Shown here: in pieces, positions 8,417 through 16,929 of the stretch | Layout: each line of letters starts with the position of its first letter | Position numbering within the stretch: position 1 is the first letter of the stretch | Notes under the pieces: generated by a model | Databases searched by the model: none | Seen by the model: the letters and a program-made list of their open reading frames with translations, nothing else | Told to the model about the DNA's origin: nothing | Assembly (NCBI GenBank): GCA_964410625.1 | Contig: CAYPHY010000034.1 | Coordinates: forward strand, 1 to 55,939 | Source: CAYPHY01 sp964410625 | GTDB taxonomy: Bacteria > Chloroflexota > Anaerolineae > Promineifilales > Promineifilaceae | Length of the DNA stretch: 55,939 nucleotides | Direction: 5' to 3' | Program-made: the position numbers and the translations under genes

Positions 8417-8554
8417 TTTCATAAGTCATCTGTAAAAATAGCTTAGCTGCTGTTCGGCTTGTTGAGAAGATGCTATGCGCGGTGGCACACCACCACACAC
8501 CACCAGGGATGAAAATCCGCGCCATCCGCGCAACCATTTTCGGGAGAGTAATTC

Positions 8555-9250
8555 GTGAAGTTAGAAGGAAGTTATACGTTTGATGCGCCGAGGGAAGTGG
8601 TCTGGCCGATGTTGCAAGACCCAAATGTGTTGGCGCAAGTGTTACCCGGCTGCGAAAAGCTGACAGAATCGGGCGAGAACCAATATAGCGGCGTCTTAAA
8701 TGTGAAAGTCGGCCCGGTCCAGGGCAAATTCAATGGCGTGATTACAATGGATAATATCGTGCCGTTGGAAGGATACAGCCTGGTCATAGATGGCAATGGC
8801 CCGGCCGGATTTGTGAAAGGAACAGGGCAATTGAAGTTAGAAGGCAATGGGGACTCGACGACGATGCGCTACGATGGGGATGTGCAGGTGGGCGGCCGCC
8901 TGGCCAGTGTCGGCCAGCGATTGCTCGATACCTCCGCCAAAGCCATTGTCCGCCAGAGCCTGGATGGACTGGATAAGCATGTGCAGGCGCAGATGGAGGT
9001 CAAGGCGAGTCCTGATGCGACGGCCGCGGCGACCCCACCCGCCATTGAAGCCCCCAGCCAGACGGAATTTGCCCTCGGCGTGGCCCGCAATTTTGTTGAT
9101 GAGTTGGTCCCCCAGGAGCGACGTGGCAATGTGGCGATGGTGCTTCTGGTTGTGGCGGCCGCTTTCTGGCTCGTCCGTGGTTGGCGCCGCCGCCGCTTGT
9201 ACCGGTTAGCCGAGCAGGTGGCCGCGATATTGGCGGAAAAGCAAGCGTAG
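8555..9250 (+). CDS. coxG: CoxG-like carbon monoxide dehydrogenase subunit G (SRPBCC)
   Basis: A 231-residue protein starting with GTG at 8555, preceded by GGGAGAG eight bases upstream. Residues 1-150 form the SRPBCC/CoxG domain (MKLEGSYTFDAPREVVW, DPNVLAQVLPGCEKL, GPAGFVKGTGQLKL). A variable linker is followed by a C-terminal membrane helix (MVLLVVAAAFWLV) with a basic RGWRRRRL stop-transfer sequence. In aerobic CO oxidisers CoxG anchors the dehydrogenase to the membrane, and the tail here fits that role. It is the first gene of the cluster; a 22-bp-stem hairpin lies between it and coxS. Confidence 0.88.
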   Translation: MKLEGSYTFDAPREVVWPMLQDPNVLAQVLPGCEKLTESGENQYSGVLNVKVGPVQGKFNGVITMDNIVPLEGYSLVIDGNGPAGFVKGTGQLKLEGNGDSTTMRYDGDVQVGGRLASVGQRLLDTSAKAIVRQSLDGLDKHVQAQMEVKASPDATAAATPPAIEAPSQTEFALGVARNFVDELVPQERRGNVAMVLLVVAAAFWLVRGWRRRRLYRLAEQVAAILAEKQA

Positions 9251-9264
9251 TAAGCAGTAAACTG

Positions 9265-9324
9265 TAATCAGTAATCGGTTATCGGTTATCGGTTCACTGA
9301 TTACCGATAACCGATTACTGATTA
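9265..9324 (+). repeat. perfect 22-bp inverted repeat of TAATCGGT words between coxG and coxS
   Basis: The arms (9265-9286 and 9303-9324) are fully complementary and built of TAATCAGTAATCGGTTATCGGT, with a 16-base loop. There is no T-run, so it looks more like an mRNA-stability or attenuation element than a simple terminator. The same word family occurs near 35258 and 52320. Confidence 0.85.
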
Positions 9325-9446
9325 CCTATTCACGAGGAGGTATTTTATAGAAGAGTAATCCATGCACGCGATTGTCTTTGAGGAAAAGCTATTTCAAACT
9401 GTTCTAACCTAAACCCAAACCCAAACCCACGAAGGAGGCTACCCGT

Positions 9447-9917
9447 ATGAATATAAACGTTACGGTCAACGGGAAAAGTATTGAGCGAGATGTGGAACCG
9501 CGCACCTTGCTCGTCCATTTCCTGCGCGATAACCTCGGCCTGACCGGAACCAATGTTGGTTGCGACACCAGCCAATGTGGCGCCTGCACCGTTCATTTGG
9601 ATGGCGTGGCGGTCAAGTCTTGTACTGTGCTGGCCGTCCAGGCGGATGGCAGCAGCGTGACTACAATTGAAGGGCTGGCTAGCAATGGCAACTTGCACCC
9701 GATGCAACAAGCCTTTTGGGACAACCATGGTCTGCAATGTGGCTTCTGCACCCCAGGGATGATCATGGCCGCTGCCAAGCTGGTCGAAAACGCCCCCAAT
9801 ATGACAGATGAAGAGATTCGTCATGGGCTGGAAGGCAACATTTGCCGCTGCACTGGCTATCAAAATATCGTACGTTCGGTGAAGGCCGGCGCGGCCGCCA
9901 TGGCAGGAGGTGACTAA
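9447..9917 (+). CDS. coxS: CO dehydrogenase-family small subunit, 2x[2Fe-2S]
   Basis: A 156-residue iron-sulfur subunit of a molybdenum hydroxylase. The plant-type ferredoxin cluster site reads CDTSQCGACTVHLDG followed by C in VKSCTV. The C-terminal cluster site reads CGFCTPGMIMA and CRCTGYQNI. The length is typical. The start ATG follows GAAGGAGG with ideal spacing. The stop overlaps the coxL start by one base (TAATG). The subunit passes electrons from the Mo site of CoxL to the FAD of CoxM. Confidence 0.95.
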   Translation: MNINVTVNGKSIERDVEPRTLLVHFLRDNLGLTGTNVGCDTSQCGACTVHLDGVAVKSCTVLAVQADGSSVTTIEGLASNGNLHPMQQAFWDNHGLQCGFCTPGMIMAAAKLVENAPNMTDEEIRHGLEGNICRCTGYQNIVRSVKAGAAAMAGGD

Positions 9918-12307
9918 TGGCTAACTATATTGGTCAAGCAATGAAGCGATATGAAGACCCACGCTTCATCCAGGGCAAGGGGAAGTATGTTGCCAACCTG
10001 ACCTTGCCGAATATGGCCTATTTGGCGATCAAACGCAGCCCCTATGCTCATGCGCGAGTCTTAAGCATTGATACCTCAAAAGCAGAAGCGCTGGAAGGGG
10101 TGATCGGCTTTGTGACCAAGGAAGATATGCTGGCCGAAGACAGCCCTTGTGGGCCGCTCCCTTGTGGCTGGCAGGTCCCAGACCTACGCACGCCCCCCAA
10201 CGACGTCTTTGCGGTCGAAAAGGTGCGTCACGTTGGTGATCGAGTGATCGCCGTTGTGGCCGAATCTCCGGCGATTGCCGCCGATGCCCTTGATTTGATC
10301 GAGGTGGAGTATGAGCCATTGCCTGCCGCCATTGGCGCACGCAACACCACGGCCGAAGGTGCGCCCCGCGTCCACGAAGAGGTTGAGAACAACACCAGCT
10401 ACGTCTGGGAGTTAGGCGACCAGGCGGCCTATAACCAGGCGTTGGATACGGCCGATCATGTGCTGGAGCTGGAGATGGTTAACCAGCGACTGATCGCGAC
10501 CTCCATGGAACCACGCGCGGCCGTTGCCCAGTGGAATTCCTTTACCGAGGAGATGACGCTGTGGACCACCAGCCAGAACCCGCATTTGACGCGCGTAGTG
10601 ATGAGCGCCTTCACCTTCAAATTGCCGGAACACAAGCTGCGTCTCATTTCGCCCGATGTCGGTGGCGGGTTTGGTAGCAAAATCCCCAATTACCCCGAGG
10701 AAGTCATCACCCCGCTGGCGGCGATGAAGTTCAATCGGCCGGTAAAGTGGGTGTCCAGTCGCTCCGAAGCCGCGATGTCTGATACGCAAGGGCGCGACCA
10801 TGTGACCAAGGCGCGGATTGCGTTCAACAACGATGGCACGATCACGGCGCTCGGTGTGGAAACCTGGGCCGACAACGGCGCTTACCTGTCCATTGTTGCC
10901 CCGCTGATCCCCACTGCCTTTTATATCACCATGCTCTCCGGCCTCTACAAAATCCCGGCCATTTACGGCAAGACCTACGGTACGCTGACCAACACGGTTT
11001 GGGTGGATGCTTACCGTGGGGCCGGTCGTCCCGAGGCGGCATATGTGGTTGAGCGCCTGGTAGACATGGCTGCCCGTGAGTTGAGCATGGACCCGCTAGA
11101 GTTTCGCAAGAAGAACCTCATCCCGGCCGAAGAATTCCCCTATCAGACGCCGGTCGCTTTGCAGTATGACAGCGGCAACTACCAGGGCTTATTTGCACAG
11201 GCGGAGGCGGTGGCCGGATACCAGCAGATGCGTGCTGCCCAAGAACAAGCCCGGCAAGAGGGGCGTCTGGTGGGCATTGGCATTGCCAGTTGCATCGAAG
11301 CCAGCGGCCCGGCGCCGTCGGCTGTTGCCGGTGCGCTGGGTGGCGTGACTGGCTTCTGGGAAAGTGGTGGGATTCGCGTCCATGCTACTGGTCGAGTCAC
11401 TGTCCTGACCGGCGCGCACTCGCACGGTCAGGGGCATGACACCACCTTCCGCCAGATTGCGGCCGAGTATCTTGGCGTCAATCCTGTGGATGTGGATATT
11501 GCGCATGGGGACACGGCCGTCGTCGCCAACGGTATGGGCACTTACGGCAGCCGTAGCACCTCCGTGGGTGGTAGTGCCATCGTCAAGAGCGCAGAGAAGA
11601 TCATCAACAAGATGCGCAAAATCGCCGCCCACCAATTGGAAGCCGACGAGGCTGATGTGGTCTATGATGCGAGTACGTCTAACTTCCATGTGCAGGGTGC
11701 GCCAGACCGGGCCAAAGCCTTCGCCGAAATCGCTTTTGCTGCCTATACAGCCCACAATTTGCCCGGCGATGTCGAACCCGGCCTGGAGGAAAACGCCTAC
11801 TACGATCCCGCCAACTTCACCTTCCCCAATGCTATCCACCTCGTTCAGGTCGAAGTGGACAGGGATACCGGGCAGGTGCAGATTCAGAAGTATGTAGCGG
11901 TGGATGATTGCGGTAGAGTGATCAACCCGATGATTGTGGAAGGACAGGTTACTGGCGGCATTGCCCAGGGCGTGGGCCAGGCGCTATGGGAGCATGGCGT
12001 TTATGACGAGAACGGCCAGTTGGTCAGCGGCACGTTGATGGACTACGCGGTGCCGCGTGCCGATGGCTTCCCGATGATCGAAATGGCACGCACCGAAACG
12101 CCCTCCCCCCACAATCCACTCGGCGTGAAGGGCATTGGCGAGATGGGGACGATTGCTTCAACCCCGGCTGTTGCCAATGCGGTGATGGATGCGCTGGCTC
12201 CCTTTGGTGTCCGGCACATTGACATTCCGCTGACCGCAGAGAAAGTGTGGCGAGCGATGCACAGCAACGGCCGTAGCAACGGGCATAACAATGGAGGAAG
12301 TAACTGA
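9917..12307 (+). CDS. coxL: form II CoxL-like molybdopterin large subunit
   Basis: A 796-residue catalytic subunit of the xanthine oxidase/CO dehydrogenase family, binding Mo-MCD. The active-site loop at residues about 365-371 is AYRGAGR, the form II signature, and not AYxCSFR of true aerobic CODH. Other conserved parts are SPDVGGGFGSK, SHGQGHDTTF and the catalytic Glu region VKGIGEMGTIAS near the C-terminus. Form II enzymes have uncertain substrates; some are probably not CO oxidisers. The C-terminal tail is a low-complexity Asn/Ser/Gly stretch. It is coupled to coxS and coxM by 1-base overlaps. Confidence 0.93.
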   Translation: MANYIGQAMKRYEDPRFIQGKGKYVANLTLPNMAYLAIKRSPYAHARVLSIDTSKAEALEGVIGFVTKEDMLAEDSPCGPLPCGWQVPDLRTPPNDVFAVEKVRHVGDRVIAVVAESPAIAADALDLIEVEYEPLPAAIGARNTTAEGAPRVHEEVENNTSYVWELGDQAAYNQALDTADHVLELEMVNQRLIATSMEPRAAVAQWNSFTEEMTLWTTSQNPHLTRVVMSAFTFKLPEHKLRLISPDVGGGFGSKIPNYPEEVITPLAAMKFNRPVKWVSSRSEAAMSDTQGRDHVTKARIAFNNDGTITALGVETWADNGAYLSIVAPLIPTAFYITMLSGLYKIPAIYGKTYGTLTNTVWVDAYRGAGRPEAAYVVERLVDMAARELSMDPLEFRKKNLIPAEEFPYQTPVALQYDSGNYQGLFAQAEAVAGYQQMRAAQEQARQEGRLVGIGIASCIEASGPAPSAVAGALGGVTGFWESGGIRVHATGRVTVLTGAHSHGQGHDTTFRQIAAEYLGVNPVDVDIAHGDTAVVANGMGTYGSRSTSVGGSAIVKSAEKIINKMRKIAAHQLEADEADVVYDASTSNFHVQGAPDRAKAFAEIAFAAYTAHNLPGDVEPGLEENAYYDPANFTFPNAIHLVQVEVDRDTGQVQIQKYVAVDDCGRVINPMIVEGQVTGGIAQGVGQALWEHGVYDENGQLVSGTLMDYAVPRADGFPMIEMARTETPSPHNPLGVKGIGEMGTIASTPAVANAVMDALAPFGVRHIDIPLTAEKVWRAMHSNGRSNGHNNGGSN

Positions 12308-13158
12308 TGATGCATCCACCGAAGTTCGATTATTACCGCGCCAACTCGCTCGACGAGGCGGTTGCTCTCCTGGGACAGCACGATGGCGCAAAGCTGCTGG
12401 CTGGCGGCCACAGCCTGCTTCCGGCGATGAATCTGCGTCTGGCTGATCCCGGCGTGTTGATTGACATCGGCCGTATCGCCGATCTGAAAGGCATCACGCC
12501 CACCCGCGACGGCGGTTGCCGTATCGGAGCGTTAACCACCCATGCGATGGTGGCCGCTTCTGATGTCGTTCCGGCCGCCCTCTCCAGCGCGGCGTCCAAT
12601 ATCGGCGATCCCCAGGTTCGTAACCGCGGGACGGTCGGCGGCAATATCGCCCACGCAGACCCAGCCTCGGATTTGCCAACGGTGTTCCTGGCCCTGAACG
12701 CCAGCTTCAATCTGGTGGGGCCAAATGGCGAACGTACCGTTAACGCCAGTGACTTCTTCATTGATCTCTTCACAACGGCAATGGGACCGGATGAGGTGTT
12801 GACTTCTATCCATGTTCCGCCAGCCAACGGTGGCTCCGCTTACGCCAAGATGGCTAATCCGGCGTCGCGTTATGCGATGGTTGGGGCAGCGGCCGTCGTT
12901 GGTGTCTCCAACGGCACATGCAGCCATGCCAGCGTGGCCGTTGGCAGCCTGGTCCCCGCTGCCAGAAAAGCGCCCTCTGTGGAAGCTGCCCTGGTCGGCA
13001 AGGCGTTGACCGAGGAGAACATCAAGACGGCAGCAGCGGCCGTGACCAACGACCTCGGCGACGACCTCATCGGCGACATCCACGCCAGCGCGGATTACCG
13101 CCGGGCGATGGCTTCCGTCTATGTGGCGAGAGCGTTGATGAAGGCGGCTCAACAATAG
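12307..13158 (+). CDS. coxM: CO dehydrogenase-family medium (FAD) subunit
   Basis: A 283-residue FAD-binding subunit of the Mo hydroxylase. The two FAD motifs are clear: AGGHSLLP near residue 32 and TVGGNIAHADPASDLPT near residue 106. A CODH C-terminal domain follows. The start overlaps the coxL stop (TGATG). It completes an S-L-M gene order; form I CODH operons usually have M-S-L, so the order also fits form II. Confidence 0.94.
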   Translation: MMHPPKFDYYRANSLDEAVALLGQHDGAKLLAGGHSLLPAMNLRLADPGVLIDIGRIADLKGITPTRDGGCRIGALTTHAMVAASDVVPAALSSAASNIGDPQVRNRGTVGGNIAHADPASDLPTVFLALNASFNLVGPNGERTVNASDFFIDLFTTAMGPDEVLTSIHVPPANGGSAYAKMANPASRYAMVGAAAVVGVSNGTCSHASVAVGSLVPAARKAPSVEAALVGKALTEENIKTAAAAVTNDLGDDLIGDIHASADYRRAMASVYVARALMKAAQQ

Positions 13159-13162
13159 AATG

Positions 13163-13235
13163 AGACTAGGAGACTGAGAGACTAAGAGACTGGACTGATA
13201 AATGACAGTCTCGCAATCTCTCAGTCTCCTAGTCT
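13163..13235 (+). repeat. GAGACTAGGAGACT inverted repeat (19-bp arms)
   Basis: The left arm 13163-13181 (AGACTAGGAGACTGAGAGA) and right arm 13217-13235 are exact complements. It lies between coxM and the molybdopterin-binding gene and ends 10 bp before that gene's ATG, so it probably also covers its leader. Confidence 0.85.
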
Positions 13236-13245
13236 CTTTGTACTC

Positions 13246-14301
13246 ATGAAGTTCGAATCAGTTCCTATTTACGAAGCAGAAGGTAAGATTTTAGGCCATA
13301 ACATTGCCGGGGCCGACGGCCGCCGTGCCTTGCGCAAGGGACGGCCGCTTACCCCGACCGACATCGCCTTGTTGCACCATCTCGGCCGCCACACGGTCTA
13401 TGTGGCGGAGTTGGAGGCGGATGATGTAGATGAGAATACGGCCGCTATGCGCGTCGCTCAGGCAGTCAGTGGCGACGGGATCCGCCTCTCCGGGCCTAGC
13501 ACCGGGCGGGTGAATCTGATGGCGACACATCTGGGCGTCTTGCGCGTGGATGCCAGGCAGCTGGAACAGATCAATGCCTGCGAAGGGATTACACTGGCGA
13601 CCTTGCTGACGCACACGGCCGTCGGCCGTAGTGCCAGCGGCAAGTCCTCACCGCTAACCGGCCGTATGATGGTCGGAACGGTGAAAATTCTGCCCTATGG
13701 CCTGGCGGAGCAGGTGGTGGGGGCGGCGGAGGCAGTCGCGGCAAGCGGGCCGTTGTTGTGGGTAGACCCCATCCCCAGGCGTAAGGTGGCGGTCGTGCTG
13801 TCTGGGTCGCCGACGGCCGCAGAACGAATCCATAAGGGCTTTATTACCCCTCTACAAGAACGGCTGGAGGCGTTAGACGCGGAGATTTGCGCAGTGGACT
13901 TTGTGCCACTGGAGGATGACCAGGGTGAAGAAGCACTGGCGGAGGTGCTGCGCCGGCGTACTCAGAGCGGTGCGGAGCTGGTTGTCCTGGCCGGGGAAAC
14001 GGCGATCATGGACCGCTATGACATCACCCCACGAGCGATTGAACGCGCCGGAGGGGAAATCGCCTGTTTTGGCGTGCCGGTTGATCCGGGGAATTTGTTG
14101 TTGTTAGCCTATATGGAGCGCGTACCGGTGCTGGGAGCGCCCGGTTGTGTGCGCAGTCCAAAGGCTAATATCATTGATTGGGTGCTGCCCCGCTTGCTCG
14201 TTGGCGACCGTTTGAACCGCGCTGACATCTTCAATTTAGGGCATGGGGGTTTATTAGAGGATGTTGAGGAACGGCCGATGCCCCGTAGCGAGATGAAATA
14301 A
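13246..14301 (+). CDS. molybdopterin-binding (MoeA/MoaB-fold) protein of the cox cluster
   Basis: A 351-residue protein. The middle and C-terminal part (about 170-340) carries a MoCF_biosynth (MogA/MoeA-like) fold: VAVVLSGSPTAAERI, VVLAGETAIMDRYD and the late VPVLGAPGCVRSPKANIIDWVLPRLL. The N-terminal part (LRKGRPLTPTDIALLHHLGRHTVYV) resembles the MoeA-like entry domain. Such proteins occur beside Mo hydroxylase genes, often fused to a nucleotidyltransferase, and probably handle Mo cofactor delivery or modification (inference). It follows coxM by 87 bp across a repeat hairpin and is likely co-transcribed. Confidence 0.82.
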   Translation: MKFESVPIYEAEGKILGHNIAGADGRRALRKGRPLTPTDIALLHHLGRHTVYVAELEADDVDENTAAMRVAQAVSGDGIRLSGPSTGRVNLMATHLGVLRVDARQLEQINACEGITLATLLTHTAVGRSASGKSSPLTGRMMVGTVKILPYGLAEQVVGAAEAVAASGPLLWVDPIPRRKVAVVLSGSPTAAERIHKGFITPLQERLEALDAEICAVDFVPLEDDQGEEALAEVLRRRTQSGAELVVLAGETAIMDRYDITPRAIERAGGEIACFGVPVDPGNLLLLAYMERVPVLGAPGCVRSPKANIIDWVLPRLLVGDRLNRADIFNLGHGGLLEDVEERPMPRSEMK

Positions 14302-14366
14302 GTTCAAGTAAAGTGGGAATCGGACATAGTAAAGGAGTTGTATTGGTAAAGAGGAATTGATTGAGT

Positions 14367-15290
14367 ATGAGTTTTGATCCAACTGTCATTGTAGACAGTG
14401 TTATTGCCATGGGCAATGCCTTTCTGGCGCACTTGCCAAAGATTGGTTTAGCCCTGGTTGTTCTGATCGTCTTCCACTTTCTTTCCCGTGTAGTTGAAAA
14501 TTTAGTTCGCCGTCTAACCAATCGAGTATCTCCTTTGGGAAGCATCGCTATTGCTCGCCTGGCTAAGTGGGTGGTCATGCTCATTGGTGTATTAGTGGGG
14601 ATGGCGATTGTTTTTCCCTCTGTCAACATCGGGACGTTGGTTAGTGCGTTGGGCATCGGTAGCGTTGCTTTTGGCTTTGCCTTTCGTGATGTGCTGGAGA
14701 ATTTCTTCGGCGGGCTGATTTTGCTCTTCACCGAGCCATTTAAGATTGGCGACCAGATTATCGTCGGCCAATACGAAGGCACGATTAAGCAAATTGAGAC
14801 CCGCGCTACGACGATCCACACCTATGACAACCGTAATGTGATTATCCCCAATGCCAAGCTGATGACGGAAGCCGTGATGGTGAACACGGCCCATGAAGTG
14901 CGGCGCAGTGAGTTTGATATTGGTATAAGCTATGCCAGTGACATCCCCCATGCAAAACGACTTATTGTGGAGGCTATCCGCGAATGCGCGGCCGTGGGCG
15001 TTTTAGACGATCCCGCGCCGGATGCCTTGTTGGTTGGCATCGCTGAATTTACGCTCACTATCCGCGCTCGTTGGTGGACCAACTCCACCCGCAGTAGCGT
15101 GATTGATGTAAACGATAGTGTCTTAACCGCTATCTTTGAAAAACTGACGCAAAACGGGGTTGATATTGCCTTCCCAACCTACCGGGTTTTTGTGCAGGAA
15201 AATGGGAACGGGGGCGGGCAAAATGGGTGGCAAACGCGACAAGCAATGCCTGGCAACGGCCGCCGTCTGGCTAAGGCGTCCAGTGGATAA
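14367..15290 (+). CDS. MscS-family mechanosensitive channel
   Basis: A 307-residue small-conductance mechanosensitive channel homologue. Membrane helices at about 20-45 and 65-90 are followed by the pore helix TM3 (VSALGIGSVAFGFAFRDVLENFFGG) and the MscS beta domain (EPFKIGDQIIVGQYEGTIKQI, RNVIIPNAKLM). The C-terminal alpha/beta vestibule ends in a Gly/Asn-rich tail. GAGGAA lies 10 bases before the ATG at 14367; a TTG two codons earlier is also possible. The last 20 bases overlap the end of the convergent nitroreductase gene. Confidence 0.9.
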   Translation: MSFDPTVIVDSVIAMGNAFLAHLPKIGLALVVLIVFHFLSRVVENLVRRLTNRVSPLGSIAIARLAKWVVMLIGVLVGMAIVFPSVNIGTLVSALGIGSVAFGFAFRDVLENFFGGLILLFTEPFKIGDQIIVGQYEGTIKQIETRATTIHTYDNRNVIIPNAKLMTEAVMVNTAHEVRRSEFDIGISYASDIPHAKRLIVEAIRECAAVGVLDDPAPDALLVGIAEFTLTIRARWWTNSTRSSVIDVNDSVLTAIFEKLTQNGVDIAFPTYRVFVQENGNGGGQNGWQTRQAMPGNGRRLAKASSG

Positions 15291-15840
15291 CTTGCTCCGG
15301 GGACTTGCGACGGCCGACATTGGGGATTTCGGCCGGGTAACCGGTGTAGAGGAAGCCGACAATCATTTCTCGGTCTGGGTCAAGCCCCAGCAGTTCAAAC
15401 GTCAGCGGGTCGTGGATCAACGCGCCTGTACTCCACTTCATGCCGATCCCTTCCGCCCAGGCCGCCAGTTGGATGTTCTGGATAGCGCAGCAGGTGGCGG
15501 CGTAATCTTCGAGGCGGCGTTTCTCATTCCCTTCTTGCACCGTCGAGACAGCGATCAGCGTGGGAATGTCGAGAAACTTGCGGACACCGTCTTCGCGTAG
15601 CCGTTCGCGGCGCAAGGTGGCCTCTGGCGGAGCCTTGTCCATCCGCAACTCCCCATAGCGTGTAGATAGCCGCCTTTGAGTTTCTTTGCCCAACACCGTG
15701 AAACGCCAGGGTTCCGTCAGGTGATGGTTGGGCGCCCAAATGCCGGTGGAGAGAACGCGAAAAAGTGTCTCCCGGTCCACCGGTTCCGGCTTAAATTTGA
15801 CGATTGAACGTCGAGTTAAAATCGCTTCGTAAATATCCAT
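15271..15840 (-). CDS. nitroreductase-family FMN protein (YdjA-like)
   Basis: A 189-residue flavoprotein of the nitroreductase family. The N-terminal FMN phosphate-binding RRSIVKF motif (residues 10-16) and APNHHLTEPWRF fit the YdjA-type short nitroreductases, and WSTGALIHDP and IVGFLYTGYP form the C-terminal FMN region. It probably uses NAD(P)H; the substrate is unknown. It starts 6 bp after the iron ABC ATPase gene and so is the last gene of that unit, where it could supply reducing power for iron. Its 3' end overlaps the MscS gene tail-to-tail by 20 bp. Confidence 0.85.
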   Translation of the reverse strand: MDIYEAILTRRSIVKFKPEPVDRETLFRVLSTGIWAPNHHLTEPWRFTVLGKETQRRLSTRYGELRMDKAPPEATLRRERLREDGVRKFLDIPTLIAVSTVQEGNEKRRLEDYAATCCAIQNIQLAAWAEGIGMKWSTGALIHDPLTFELLGLDPDREMIVGFLYTGYPAEIPNVGRRKSPEQVIHWTP

Positions 15841-15846
15841 TTTGCT

Positions 15847-16902
15847 TTAGGTCAAATGAATGGCCTGGTCGTTGTAAAAGCAAGGTAAGGGGCGGTCATC
15901 GGTCAGGCGAACCTGAACGGCCGTCCCCTGCGCCAACTGCACCCGGTGGGGCTGCCAGCTATAGACCTGCGTCCCATCTTCCAATGCCACCTGATAAATG
16001 TAGGCCATGCCCACAAAACGGCGGGAGAGGACGCGGCCGTTGCCTTGCTCGTCTGGCTGAATATCCACATCATCCGGGCGCACGGCAATCATCACACGAC
16101 TGCCAGCAGGTATATCAGGGTGATAAGGCAATGGCCCCAACAGGGTTTCGATCCCCGCCGCGGTGCGAGTGCCTTCGATAAAGTCAGTTTGTCCTATGAA
16201 TTCGGCAACAAAGCGGGTTCGCGGTTGGTGGAAAACCGCTTCCGGCGAGCCGATTTGTTCGATGCGGCCGTCGCGCATCACTGCCACCTCATCCCCCATG
16301 AACAACGCTTCTTCCTGATCGTGAGTGACAAAGACGGCCGTAATCCGTGCCTGGCACAATAGTTCGCGCACTTCTTCGCGCACACCCACGCGCCGCGCGG
16401 CGTCCAGGTTGGAGAACGGTTCATCCAGTAGCAAGACGGCCGGTTCCAGCGACAGGGCGCGAGCCAACGACACCCGCTGCTGCTCCCCGCCGGATAGTTC
16501 ATGGGGCATTTTCCGCTCATACCCCGCCAACCCCACAAATTCCAGCAGTTCGCTTACTCGTTCTTTGCTGGCGCTTTCTTTGTTCAGGCCAAAGCCAACG
16601 TTTTGGCCGACGCTAAGATGGGGGAAGATGGCATAGTCCTGAAAGACCATGCCGATGCGCCGTTTTTCCGGCGGCAGATGGAGGCGGCCGTCGGCTACCT
16701 TTTGCCCGGCGATGATGATCTCGCCCGCATCCAGGGTTTCAAACCCGGCTATCAAGCGCAGGGTAGTGGTTTTGCCGCAACCGCTAGGCCCAAGCAAGGC
16801 CAACATTTGCCCTTTGGGGACATCAAATGTCACCTGGTCTACAACGGGATGGGTTGTGAAGGACTTAACGAGGGAGCGGCAGCTGATGGCAAACTCAGAC
16901 AT
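15847..16902 (-). CDS. ferric-iron (FbpC/PotA-type) ABC transporter ATPase
   Basis: A 351-residue ATPase. Walker A is GPSGCGKTT, the signature is LSGGEQQRVSLARAL, Walker B is VLLLDEPFSNLD, and the switch His is in VFVTHDQEEAL. A C-terminal TOBE-like beta domain (about 240-351) is typical of FbpC, CysA and PotA transporters. It lies 27 bp after the permease gene and drives import through it at the cytoplasmic face. Confidence 0.92.
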   Translation of the reverse strand: MSEFAISCRSLVKSFTTHPVVDQVTFDVPKGQMLALLGPSGCGKTTTLRLIAGFETLDAGEIIIAGQKVADGRLHLPPEKRRIGMVFQDYAIFPHLSVGQNVGFGLNKESASKERVSELLEFVGLAGYERKMPHELSGGEQQRVSLARALSLEPAVLLLDEPFSNLDAARRVGVREEVRELLCQARITAVFVTHDQEEALFMGDEVAVMRDGRIEQIGSPEAVFHQPRTRFVAEFIGQTDFIEGTRTAAGIETLLGPLPYHPDIPAGSRVMIAVRPDDVDIQPDEQGNGRVLSRRFVGMAYIYQVALEDGTQVYSWQPHRVQLAQGTAVQVRLTDDRPLPCFYNDQAIHLT

Positions 16903-16929
16903 CCAAAATATTGCTGGTAGACGGTGAGA

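Larger units (their letters stand above)
7765..8554. other. gene-free stretch upstream of the cox cluster
   Basis: I see no convincing gene in about 790 bp. It contains the 94-bp 'TCATTCCGAG' inverted repeat (7811-7903), a possible plus-strand terminator (8389-8416) and a GCGCCATCCGCG word run (8510-8540). A 108-codon plus-strand frame starting with TTG at 8098 has no ribosome-binding site and no recognisable domain, and is not called. The hairpin plus T-run could end an unrecognised small RNA transcribed from about 8.0-8.4 kb. Confidence 0.5.

Noticed and set aside
8098..8424. 108-codon plus-strand frame in the gap before coxG
   Set aside because: It starts with TTG, lacks a ribosome-binding site and matches no family. 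The terminator-like hairpin after it leaves a small RNA possible but not proven.
8100..8554. Molybdenum-cofactor riboswitch upstream of the cox cluster
   Set aside because: No recognisable Moco aptamer pattern was seen; the region is low in conserved structure apart from one hairpin.
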